Program-made: the position numbers and the translations under genes
The notes under the pieces: generated by a model
The model's input: the letters and a program-made list of their open reading frames with translations, nothing else
Database searches by the model: none
Told to the model about the DNA's origin: nothing
In this document: positions 24,431 through 34,185 of the stretch, one piece after another
Layout: each line of letters starts with the position of its first letter
Numbering within the stretch: the first letter of the stretch is position 1
Source: Rhodocollybia butyracea
Lineage: Eukaryota > Basidiomycota > Agaricomycetes > Agaricales > Omphalotaceae
Direction: 5' to 3'
DNA length: 64,000 nucleotides
Assembly (NCBI GenBank): GCA_015501585.1
Contig: JADNRY010000030.1
Span: 124,001-188,000, forward strand

Positions 24431-25062
24431 AATTCTCCGTTGTACTACATGTTGAATAAATCTGCTTTTATACAAATGACAATGGCTGGCGACCAAGGTC
24501 AAGCGACGGGCCGCTTCTGCACAAGGTCAGAGATCATCTCTCTTGGCCAAACTCTTGGCCAAGCCTTTTCGCGAGATGGTAGTCCTAAAATTAGAGATAG
24601 TCTATTTCCCGGCGACCCTGCGAGTACTGACTTCCAGTTGGAGTGGTGTATCAGGACCATGAACATGAACTCGAAAGACTGCCGTTCGTGAGGAGTTTGG
24701 ATATTGCGCTTTTTTCCAATCAGGAAGTATGCGGCCGCGATCCTACATTCAGTATAGCGTTATGCCTATTCTCTGGATAAACCTTGGGAAATTAGCGCTC
24801 TGTGACCATGCACAGAAATCCGCAGGCCACAAGTGGTGCATCTTAGGTGCATGATTTCAACCTTGTAGGCGCGATTAGTGCATGGTTCCCACTTCCAAGC
24901 AATTCTTTTGACAGGCTCTTTCCGAAGGAGTGACGGTGCTCCCCCTGGGTAAACCCATGAACCGCGCGGGCGTTGACAAACGAGGGACGCTAATAGTATC
25001 GAGACGAAGAGTACGAAACGAAACAGAGAAACGAACTAACAGTCTCTAGGCACAAACAGCAC
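24431..25062. other. intergenic, upstream of GH28 gene
   Basis: No supported gene. The first few hundred bases should be the GH28 promoter. I looked for a tRNA or 5S rRNA and found none. Confidence 0.4.
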
Positions 25063-27168
25063 TCAAAATAGAAAATTGTCGCAGATGCGTGAAGAAACTA
25101 GTAAATGACGGGATGTAAACGACAGAGAATGGCCAGCGCAATAGAATTTTGAGTTAGAAAATATTAACGCAGCGCGGAAAATCACTGAAGAAATTTGCCC
25201 GAGGGTATAGGTGCCTGGGTCACGACGAAAAGGATGTTCTTCGGGGCGTTCAACAATGCGGGTTTGATTGAGATAGTCAAGAGAAGCGAACAGCCAGCGG
25301 CGGCCCGCAAGCTTATTCTGTGAGCTGTCACCACTCTTTCCCCAGGCTACATAGAAGGGAGACGATAGCGGTATACTGAAGATGTCATTTAGGTGTTGAC
25401 TCGAAATATCGAAAGCCTTTACTCTACTGCTTCCGCTTCCTTGTAGCAGCATCCGGATAGGGACGTTTCCACTTTCTGTTGCCGGAGAAAAGGAAAACCG
25501 GTTCCATCTCTACATCCTCATCTACAACAGCACTGGCGGCATCAATAGGGTATCTTGATTACCAGTACCTTGTTACCAGTACCTTGTTCGACATCAGCGC
25601 CAGTAAGCACCAGCTTCATCGCCGGTAACAGTGGAGATGATCTGAGTAGTACCTCCTTCCATCGGCTAAGTACATTGTAGATGACCTAGCAAGAGCTTGT
25701 CGCTGCAGTCAAGACAGTCAAGATATCACGAAAAGCAGTGAAGATAGGTGAACACAGTACTTGGCAGCTGCCTTGCATCAGAATCTTTTTTGGCGATGAG
25801 TCAGAGAGACGACGGTATTCCTCTTGCAATAGAGTCACAAATGAGAGGGGCTGAGATATGATGCAGATAGCAGGATTTCCTGAACAGGATGGTGTGCGAT
25901 ATGAGAGATATGCGTTAGGCATTGTGTCCAAAATGTAGTCGCGTTTGATCCCGAGTAGCTCTAATTCGTGACTGTTGCCTGTCGAGAGGAACGTGGTGAT
26001 GCAGAAACCGAACCATACTGCCAGAAGATCGACTCGAGGTCGTGGATAAAGTGTACCAAGAAGCGATGCCCGTATGACCATGATGTTCAGGTGAGCCAAG
26101 GAGGAATCATGGAAGCTGGTACGACTGTCATGAAGCCAGAGGTTCCCTGATGAAATGCCAGTTGTCAGATGTGGTGAGTGTGCAGCTGCCAAGGACATAC
26201 TGTCTGTGGATCATGACTGGTGGTATCATACAACTCACGATAGAGGTCTGCTCAAAAGAAAAAAGGGGTACCCCCCACCCACACCGCGGTGGAAAATGCT
26301 ATCCGAAAAAGATTAAGACCTAACGAGTTTTTTACATTTCTCAAGTGTTCTCCGAAGATGACATACATACACTTTGGCAGGTCTCTCCAAACAATCAAAG
26401 CATGGTTGAGATCGTTAACCTCATCATAGACGCTCCAGCATAGTAGCTCAGCGACCACCGCCTCCGGCTTATGCCGCTCTGGCCTTTCTTCTTGAAGTTC
26501 CTATTGGCCGTGGCCACCTCCCTGGCGCCCGAACAGAGGATACTCCCGTATCCAAGTGAGAATACGGGTTCGGCTCCCATTTTGCAGCCTTCATCGACAT
26601 CCCCGAGTCCGGACATCGAAGACTGTCTCTCTCCGTCTGCTCAAACGGGACAACCTCCAGGCTCCTTGGCGATGATGAAAAGAAATTGGGCTTGAAGTCA
26701 GTTTGCTGTGTTGCATCAAGCTCGGCTATGATTTTCGTTGGATTCCATGTTCTGATAAGGCTTCCTCATCCAACCAAACATCCCTCGGGACGCATTGTGG
26801 CTCATTCTGCATATATCTCAAAAAGCTCGATATTTCCTTCCATGTCAATAAGCGGTACAAGAGTTTCGGGTCATATCCTATTTCAGGTGTCTCGGCGACT
26901 GCAAGATAGAGATGCTGAGGACGTCTTAGTGATAGATGCATCGGAAATAAGAGTTGAAACTGGAGACACACTTTATCGAAGCGCGCCACATCAGACAGAG
27001 AGTAATTCCAACACTGAGCGCGCGATTCTCATCTGTGTACCAGAACACGGCGAGTTGGCTGCCTGCCCCGGTTGGCCCCCGGTCCAAATTAAGATGGTAA
27101 ATTGTGAGAGAACAACAACTTTTATATCTTGGATGTTTTTTGTATTTCTTGAACTCGACGAGGTCCAA
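25063..27168 (-). other. weak unidentified coding signal, minus strand
   Basis: Several minus-strand frames look more protein-like than their surroundings: 26989-26726 (LTWKEISSFLRYMQNEPQCV), 26458-26252 (CWSVYDEVNDLNHALIVW), 26198-25686 (170 codons) and 25452-25063 (130 codons, with RRWLFASLDYLNQTRIVERP). I could not join them into one gene with convincing introns and recognise no family. The alternating helical text recalls the rapidly evolving F-box-like genes of mushrooms, but this is a guess. The region could equally be a decayed gene. Confidence 0.22.
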
Positions 27169-27532
27169 AGTATCTATCAGATTACCCCTTCTGGAAGCAA
27201 ATTTGGCGTATTAGTCTGCAAATAGAACAACCGTAGGGAAAAAAGTATATCTTGCCACAATGAGACGACTTAATGGATTCAGTTGGTGATTCTCGGTACC
27301 GAGAATTCCGAAACGCGTTTATCTTGCGGAGCGCGGTCCGGCCTATTCCGAGTGAACTGAAGCTTGAATCCAGACGCAAAGGTATCCAAGAAGCATGTTG
27401 AACATGAAACGAAATCATTCGGTCGGGTCCAGCTTCATCTTTGCTTCAGATTCGTCCACTGGAGCATATAAACCAACTTAAACTCATCCGGCCCTTCGCC
27501 AATGGAGTCTCCTTAATTGGCAACATCTTCAG

Positions 27533-27541
27533 ATATATAAA
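27533..27541 (+). promoter_or_regulatory. TATA-like box of the intradiol dioxygenase gene
   Basis: ATATATAAAT lies about 45 bases upstream of the ATG at 27585, in a CT-rich leader. Seen by pattern only. Confidence 0.35.
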
Positions 27542-27584
27542 TCCCACAAGTTCTCACCGGTTCTTTCTCTTTTCTGCATCACTA

Positions 27585-28879
27585 ATGGCGTCCAAACCAA
27601 TTACTGCTCCTCTTGATTACAAGACTGAAACTATTCGCCTCGCCAACGAGCGCGCTCGTGAACATGGCATTGACCTTTCCAAGTTGCCAAAGCTTCTGGA
27701 CATGACCACAGATACTATCACGGAGAATGTTCATGCTATCAATGCAAACTGTTGAGTTCAAAAGCTCGTCGATTAAGCCAAGCTAACTGAAGATCAGGCC
27801 CTGATTCTCGTTTAAAGTTTGTCTTCAAGAGTCTCATCGACCACATCCACAATTTTATTCGCGAGACATCAATCACGTCTGAGGAATGGATGTTTGTTCT
27901 TTCCTAGATGATTGACCGATTCTTTTGAATCTCATACAACTTTAGGGCTGCACTCGAGTTCCTCAAGGAGACTGGTCAGAAGTGCTCCGACATTCGCCAC
28001 GGTATGTTCAGCTTGTCTTCGTCTCTTTCATGGCGATCTATTGACATCGACCATAGAATTCATTCTTTTGTCGGACGTTCTTGGTATCTCTAGCCTTGTC
28101 GATGATCTCAATCATGCGAAACCCCCCGGTGCTACCGAGGCTTGTGTTCTAGGCCCGTTCTTCACTGATGATGCACTTGAATTTGAAAACGGCGAAAGCA
28201 TTGCATCAGAAGGCAAGGGAGACTACATGTACGTTCACGGAAAAGTTCTGGATACCTCTGGCAATCCTATTCCTGGCGCAATCATCGATACATGGGAGAC
28301 AGATGGTCACGGTTTGTATGATACTCAAGTAGGTATTCTACTTGGTCCCTCCCATCCTGATCATGACAATTTTCTTTCTGCTTAGTATGCTGATCGTGGG
28401 GGACCTGATTGCAGAGGTCGTCTATATTCTGCAGAAGATGGGAGTTATGCCTTTCGTGCTGTCGTCCCTGTTTCCTATCCAATTCCTTCCGATGGACCTG
28501 TAGGAAAGATGGTTTCAAGTCTTGGTCGTCACGTCTTCCGTCCGGCACACCTGCACATGCAACTCGAAGCTCCAGGTTTTGAGAAACTAACTACTGCGCT
28601 TTACCCGCGAGGAGATCCATATCTGTACAGCGATGCAGTCTTTGGTGTTCATTCCAGCCTCGTTGTTGTAAATATCGTCTTCCTTGGTTAGAGGTCTTCT
28701 CGATTAATCATTTAATTTAGGATCTCAAGCCTGTAACGGACGAAGAGCTTACCGTCAAACGAGGGTTCAAAGAGAAGAAACCACACATGGAATTGCACCG
28801 GGACTTCGTTTTGGCTACTCCAGAGGAGGGACAGGCAGCGCGTAAGCAGAGGATGCCCGCTTTGAACCAAGATGCTTGA
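27585..28879 (+). CDS. intradiol ring-cleavage dioxygenase (catechol or hydroxyquinol 1,2-dioxygenase type)
   Basis: Six exons (27585-27750, 27798-27891, 27946-28001, 28057-28328, 28386-28667, 28721-28879) join in frame to 342 residues. The N-terminal helical linker domain (LFKSLIDHIHNF-like, about 20-110) is followed by the beta-sandwich with GKVLDTSGNPIPGAIIDTWE and the non-haem Fe(III) ligands: Tyr in GLYDTQY, Tyr near VVPVSYPIPSDGP, and the two His of RPAHLHM. The enzyme opens an aromatic diol between the hydroxyls to give a muconate or maleylacetate. The length and linker fit the catechol/hydroxyquinol class, not protocatechuate 3,4-dioxygenase. No signal peptide, so intracellular. It is followed 90 bp later on the same strand by a PhyH gene. 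Confidence 0.9.
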
Positions 28880-28969
28880 GTAATTGTAGTAATTAAACCG
28901 ATGTATTATATTATGTATTCAAATTGAGTGCTTATCAACAACTTCAACTCAAACCACGACCTTGGCAAG

Positions 28970-30488
28970 ATGCCTGAATTCTTGACACAGGACCAGATAG
29001 AAAAGGTAGGTAGATCAGAATAGTTCAGACCTCATTCAACTCACAATTCAACCAAAGTTCCATCGAAATGGGTTAGAAGTTGTGATGCTTCCGGAAATCG
29101 GCTTTGAACTGACTTGTTTCTAGTTACCTACTCCTTCCAGGTTTTCTTGACACAGAAGTTACAAACAGTTTACTACAACGAGCGAAGCAGCTCATTAGTG
29201 AATTTCCCATCGAATCGCATCCTAGGGTATCGCACTTTCTTCCAACTAATGCGTTCCGTTGCGCGCTCACACTCTCTACCATTTCAAGACCAAATTCACA
29301 ACAGGAGATGACAATCACGTTGGCGACGACTACTTCCTTGCCTCCGGGGACAAGATGTGCGTATCGGGCACCTTCCATCACAAAGTGGCTTACCCCTTTG
29401 CTTACGCTCAGACGTTTTTTCTTGGAAGAGGACGCTGTGAATAAAGACGGTAGCTTGAACAGAGAGAAAGAGAAGGCTGTGAATAAGATTGGCCACGGTG
29501 AGTTCTAGCATGCTAATACAACTCCAGATCCGTTAAACCTTGCGTGATTTACAGCATTGCATGAACTCGATCCTCTATTCCAAAAGGTCACTTTACAGAA
29601 TGAGAAGATCCAAGCGGTTGCCCGTGATTTAGCTCTCCACGTCGATCCTGTTGGTATGTGATATAGTATTATATCTAGTTTCGAATGATTGAGCAAGCAA
29701 TACTGTTAGCTTTGCAGTCTATGGTCATCTGCAAGTGCGTAAGGGCTTATTATGATGATTTTCGCTTATTGATGTCTTTCTCAAAGGCAGCCTGAAATTG
29801 GGGGTGAAGGTACGTCCATGAGCGTTATTCTGTCTGGCATACTAACTCTAAGCCATTCCCAGTCGGGGAGCATAACGATTCGTGCGTGGACAGTGTCTGC
29901 TCAAGACAGTTGATAGTTTGACGGCAAACCGTAGGACGTTCTTGGTAGGCGACCGACCATAACCACACTACTTATGACTGACATAATTTGCAGTATACTG
30001 ATCCTCCCTCAGCAGTCGGATTCTGGTTTGCCCTAGAGCAATGCACGCCACTCAACGGCGCCCTCTCATTCTTGCCTGGTTCTCATCTTACAACCCCTAT
30101 CACGAAACGATTCGTTCGCCTTCATGAGGGAGGTACAGGGTTCGAGAAATTAGTCTCGACTGAAGTAGAAGCGCAGGCAGTAGAATCGGGAAAAGGAAAA
30201 TACATCCTCCAGGCTTGTTCCCCAGGTATAAGAGATCCTATCCTTGTTCAGCTTGGTGCTCACATCTACTATCTAGGCGATCTAGTCCTGATTCATGGTG
30301 CTGTCCTCCACAAATCTGAACGAAACACAAGCTCCCATACTCGATTCGCATATACATTCCATATGATCGAATCCCCTCCTCGAGCAACCTATGACGCTAA
30401 AAATTGGTTGCAGCCGACTCCTAGCATGCCGTTTTCACATATCCTGCCCGAGCCTAATCTGAAGCTCATAGATCCAGCTCTTGCCTAA
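28970..30488 (+). CDS. phytanoyl-CoA dioxygenase (PhyH) family, Fe(II)/2-oxoglutarate enzyme
   Basis: About ten exons join in frame, starting MPEFLTQDQIEK and ending at 30488. Conserved blocks: GYLLLPGFLD, KFTTGDDNHVGDDYFLASGDK, INKIGHGALHELDP, LQSMVICKQPEIGGEVGEHNDS, TFLYTDPPSAVGFWFALE, GALSFLPGSH and GDLVLIHGAVLHKSERN. The His-x-Asp metal pair is HND and the distal His is in IHGAVLH, as in PHYHD1-type proteins. Such enzymes hydroxylate small acids or acyl-CoAs; the substrate is unknown. One exon (29935-29944) is only 10 nt. It lies between the intradiol dioxygenase gene and the CMD-like gene, whose stop codon is 107 bp away, tail to tail. Confidence 0.88.
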
Positions 30489-30594
30489 AGTGATACGGTT
30501 CGGATAAACGTCAAATGTTAAATGTATGTATATTTGTATTTTGAATGACAAGTCCTTCAGCACCCAAGATTTGCATCCTGACTGGGTCAGAAGC

Positions 30595-31440
30595 TTATTT
30601 AGGGAGCAAGCCTTCTTCCTTGAGCTTGGTCACCGCTTCATCCGCCACACGGAAGCTCTCCATACCAGTACTACATAGGTGATCAATGACAATCTATCAG
30701 AAGAATTGAAGACATACGGTATTCCACACTACACGCGGATTTGAGTAAGCTGCGAAGAAGAACTACATGGAGAACGACGCACGTAAATGGAGGTATGCAA
30801 CAGAGTTTCCCTGATTTCGACCTCGGACGCGCCATTCAATACCGCCCCTCTGCATAGCAGGATCATATCTATGAGCAATGGTATCTAGTTTGAAAGCAAA
30901 CAAGCAAATCACCGGATGTGTCCTGCCAGCTGCATTACATGTTTCTATGAGTAGATCTACGAGGATGGTAAAGTGATGCATACTTCAGCTTTCTTGGCTT
31001 GGAAGGCGAGCAACGCTAGGTTTATCAAGCTACGTTGTTTGGGCTCGAGGCCTGGTCGGGTCCAGATAGTACCCCATGCAACCTGTATCGAGAGTTAGAA
31101 GTGGCTCTAGTTCGATATTGATCCGATAACTTCTGTAGTAAGCTGACTTATGGAATTAGTGATCAATGTTGAACATAACTGTGATTGAGCTTTTACCTGC
31201 TGCATCGGCTTCATGAACTCTGACTCTCCCTGTGGTAAAGGTCAGTGGAATCGTAGGCGGCCATTCCAAACAGTATCTATCGACCTTGGCTAGCTGTTGG
31301 TTCACATACTCATCCCCCTACCAAAGCTTTGATGAGCTGTAGAGATCGACGTCGATTTCAGTACTAACCATGACCTTTCGACGCATAACCATTCCAGCAT
31401 CGTAAATCTCTTGGTGTGCTTGCTCGTTGCTGTTCGACAT
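30595..31440 (-). CDS. carboxymuconolactone decarboxylase (CMD) family protein
   Basis: Minus-strand exons join to a protein of roughly 150 residues: MSNSNEQAHQEIYDAGMVMR, then RRKVMGDEYVNQQLAK, then VAWGTIWTRPGLEPKQRSL and INLALLAFQAKKAELAGHIR, and at the C terminus GAVLNGASEVEIRETLLHT followed by SIYCGIPTGMESFRVADEA. This is the single-domain, gamma-carboxymuconolactone decarboxylase (PcaC) form. It keeps the His of the AGHIRGAVLNG helix; the AhpD-type CxxC pair is absent. In bacteria PcaC decarboxylates gamma-carboxymuconolactone. Its start codon lies 157 bp from that of the divergent dehydrogenase gene. Confidence 0.85.
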
Positions 31441-31597
31441 GGTAGGAAATGAACCGGTTGGGTGGGAAACGCGGCCTCCTTCCGTTTCAACTTTCAACCT
31501 TTCATCCTGTGATCATAAAACGCGTGCGTCCGGACCTGCGAACGATGACTTCATTTGCAAATACGGGAGGCCGTCCTGGACTTCTTCCATTACAGCT
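31441..31597. promoter_or_regulatory. 157-bp divergent promoter between CMD-like and dehydrogenase genes
   Basis: The ATG at 31440 (minus) and the ATG at 31598 (plus) face away from each other across 157 bp. Shared control of the two genes is a natural inference. I see no strong TATA box. Confidence 0.5.
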
Positions 31598-32850
31598 ATG
31601 TCCGATCTCCCGAAAACCTTTGGATGGGTAGGTCTTGGTGCCATGGGCTTTCCAATGGCTGGGCGATTACTCAAAAACCTTCCTACATCCTGCGAACTGT
31701 TTATCTACGATGTAGATGCCGCTGCGGTGCAAAAGTTCATTGCATCCAATGCTAATGTCGGTGGTCCCACTATCACTACGGTGTCCTCTTCCAGGGAGGC
31801 TGCTGAACATGCGGTAGGTTCCACTTGCATCAAATGCTCTTTGGCTTAAACGATAGAGACAGGAATGCTTCATCTCGATAGTCCCTGAAGGTACTGTCGG
31901 GTAGCTAATCCCCCACACAGGCTTAAATAACTAATGGGTAACTGCAGGATCACACGTTAAATCTGTATATTTGACCCCAGAACGAGGGGCTCTAGCGGCT
32001 GATACCGCTGGAAAACTGTTCATTGATTGGTATTATTTATCGTAATGTCCCTGCAATTGAGTGTACTGACCGTCTTGTTAGTTCGACAATCGATCCCGGG
32101 ACCTCATTGGAGGTCGGCCGCGCGGTAGTTGCTTCTCACCTCACGAATCCTCCTCGTTTCTACGACGCACCTGTATCAGGAGGTACACTGGGTGCAGAGA
32201 AGGGTACTCTAACATTCATGGTAGGGGCATCCGAGAGCGATCCTTCATTCCCGTTGCTGCAGCGCATCTTTTCTTGCATGGGCACTTCCATTCACCCTAT
32301 CGGAGGACCTAGCTTGGGGTTGGCCGCAAAGTTAAGCAACAATTACCTCTCAGGAATGATAGCTCTCGCAACCTCCGAAGCTATGAACCTCGGTATGAGG
32401 TTGGGGGTCGATCCAAAAGTTTTAAGCAATTGTTTCAACACGAGTTCTGGTGGAAACTGGGTCAATAGCACCTGCAATCCTGTACCCGGAGTGTGTCCTG
32501 ATGCAGTAACGAGCAAAGGCTACAAAGGAGGATTTAAGGTAGGTTATCTGTTCGTTTCTAGAAATGGAGATGCTCCTACTTATAGCGCTGCGAAATTTGA
32601 ACAGGTTAATTTGATGAAAAAAGATATGACATTAGCGGTACAAGCTGCTCAAGAGGTTGGCGCAAAGCTAGTATTAGCAGATGCTGGACTCGGCGCATAC
32701 ACTGCAGCATCAGAAGACCCGAACTGTAAAGATAGGGACTCTCGTGTGGTATATAGATGGTAAGTAACCTTGTCTGTCCTCTTGGTTATAGCAGTTTGAC
32801 TGATTTTTCGTTGAAGGCTAGGGGGAGTAGAGCCCGATGTGCACACGTAG
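31598..32850 (+). CDS. 3-hydroxyisobutyrate dehydrogenase-like beta-hydroxyacid dehydrogenase
   Basis: Six exons join in frame from MSDLPKTFGWVG to a TAG at 32848-32850. Family blocks: NAD(P)-binding GWVGLGAMGFPMAGRLLKN near the N terminus, ECFISIVPEGSHV, substrate-binding DCSTIDPGTS and DAPVSGGTLGAEKGTLTFM, and the catalytic Lys in LAAKLSNNYLSG. The enzyme oxidises a beta-hydroxyacid to a semialdehyde, as in valine breakdown, or reduces a tartronate-like semialdehyde. There is no clear mitochondrial presequence before the nucleotide-binding motif, which is unusual for the valine enzyme. It is divergent from the CMD-like gene, so an unknown beta-hydroxyacid in that route is also possible. Confidence 0.87.
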
Positions 32851-33112
32851 TCGATAACAAAGAATATGAAACCGTAGAACCAGATATCGTACCAAAGAAA
32901 ACGATTGGAGTGGCCATGGCCAGTTCAGGATCAAATATTCTTTGTTCAAAATATCTGTTCGATTTGGAGCGGTGGCTTGAGACAATGGATGCTGAAATTA
33001 CTCATCGAATCCTCATTGACGAATCGGAGATCCCTTTCATTCTTTGGCCGCTGTGGATCGAAGTCACAAAGCCACAAAAAAGACAATGCACGCTTTGACG
33101 TTGAGAGCTGCC

Positions 33113-33120
33113 TATATAAA
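33113..33120 (+). promoter_or_regulatory. TATA box
   Basis: TATATAAA lies 54 bases upstream of the ATG at 33174, with a CT-rich tract between. It is the clearest TATA box in the window. Confidence 0.45.
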
Positions 33121-33173
33121 CGTTCAGCATTCCATGAAATATTATAGCCTTTCCTTTTTTCTTTCATTTTAAG

Positions 33174-33885
33174 ATGTCTTCATCCACCTTTCGACGTGCA
33201 TTTGGCAAGCAGTGAGTGTAGTTTAGGTCGTGATTCAAATGTGATTTTAACTTCCTACCACAGGAAATCAACCCCCCTCGTTGATGATTTACCTGCAATG
33301 CCGTTCGTCAAACCGGCCTATGCTGACCGAGGCAGGACAAATGGCACTGAGAAACGCCTACTAACACGGTCTAAATCAAAACCCAAAATCAAGAAATCTG
33401 ACATTTCCTTGGTCTTGCCCTCCGCTGGTGATGCCAAACCTCTCTCTCAATCGTATTCTGGTGACTACCGTGAAGATGGTCAGTTTCTTCGGTCCGACTC
33501 CCCACCTCTAATTATCGACAAGAAATTGCTCGACCAATTCCCCATGCCACCAGTCCATGCATATGCTTTACCGATGTCTCAGCAGTTTAAAGCGGAACAA
33601 AGAGCCATTCGGAGACAGCCCCTTGCGAGATCTTCGTCTGTATCATCTTATTCACGACCAACGGCCATCGCATATTCTGCACTGTTTCAGGACAACGCTA
33701 GCTCCACGTCTAGTCTACCCTCTTCACGCGTCCGCTACCAGCCAACCCACTCTGCGCACTCGCAAAGTCTTAGTAGCCGCTCAAATCCACATCTAATGTA
33801 CGCAACTGGCGTGCCCGCACCGGCTCATCAGAAACTGCGTAGTTCTCGTGAACGCCAGAAAATCAAACTCCAAACCGATACTTAA
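33174..33885 (+). CDS. small Ser-rich protein of unknown function
   Basis: Two exons: the first codes MSSSTFRRAFGKQ, the intron ends in ccaccacag at about 33264, and the second runs to TAA at 33883-33885, giving about 219 residues. The protein is basic, rich in Ser, Pro and Arg, without signal peptide, membrane segment or known domain. A KRLLTRSKSKPKIKK patch could be a nuclear localisation signal. It is likely disordered and lineage-specific. A TATA box sits just upstream, which often goes with a regulated gene. Confidence 0.65.
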
Positions 33886-34185
33886 TAACGAACCCCGAAG
33901 GGCATCTAGAAATTGCGGAGAATGAAGAGAATGGAGAGACTGTTGCAAGAATAAGTAGATACTTGATATTCCAGATATTGTGATATAATTTCTATTGTTT
34001 GACACTATATTATACATTCGATGCAGGTTCATGCATAAGATCGCCAAGACGCGCGATAACCGAGCCCACGTGAGCGCGCGCGGCCGGCCAAAATAACTTG
34101 TCCGATTACTTCGCATGGTCATTTCTAATTCTGTTGTATCCAGCCGTATCTTCGCCTTTACTTTGAACCAAACTTCACCGACGCG

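Noticed and set aside
26686..27225. 179-codon plus-strand frame
   Set aside because: The minus-strand frames over the same bases look more protein-like, and the plus-strand text has no recognisable motif; not called.
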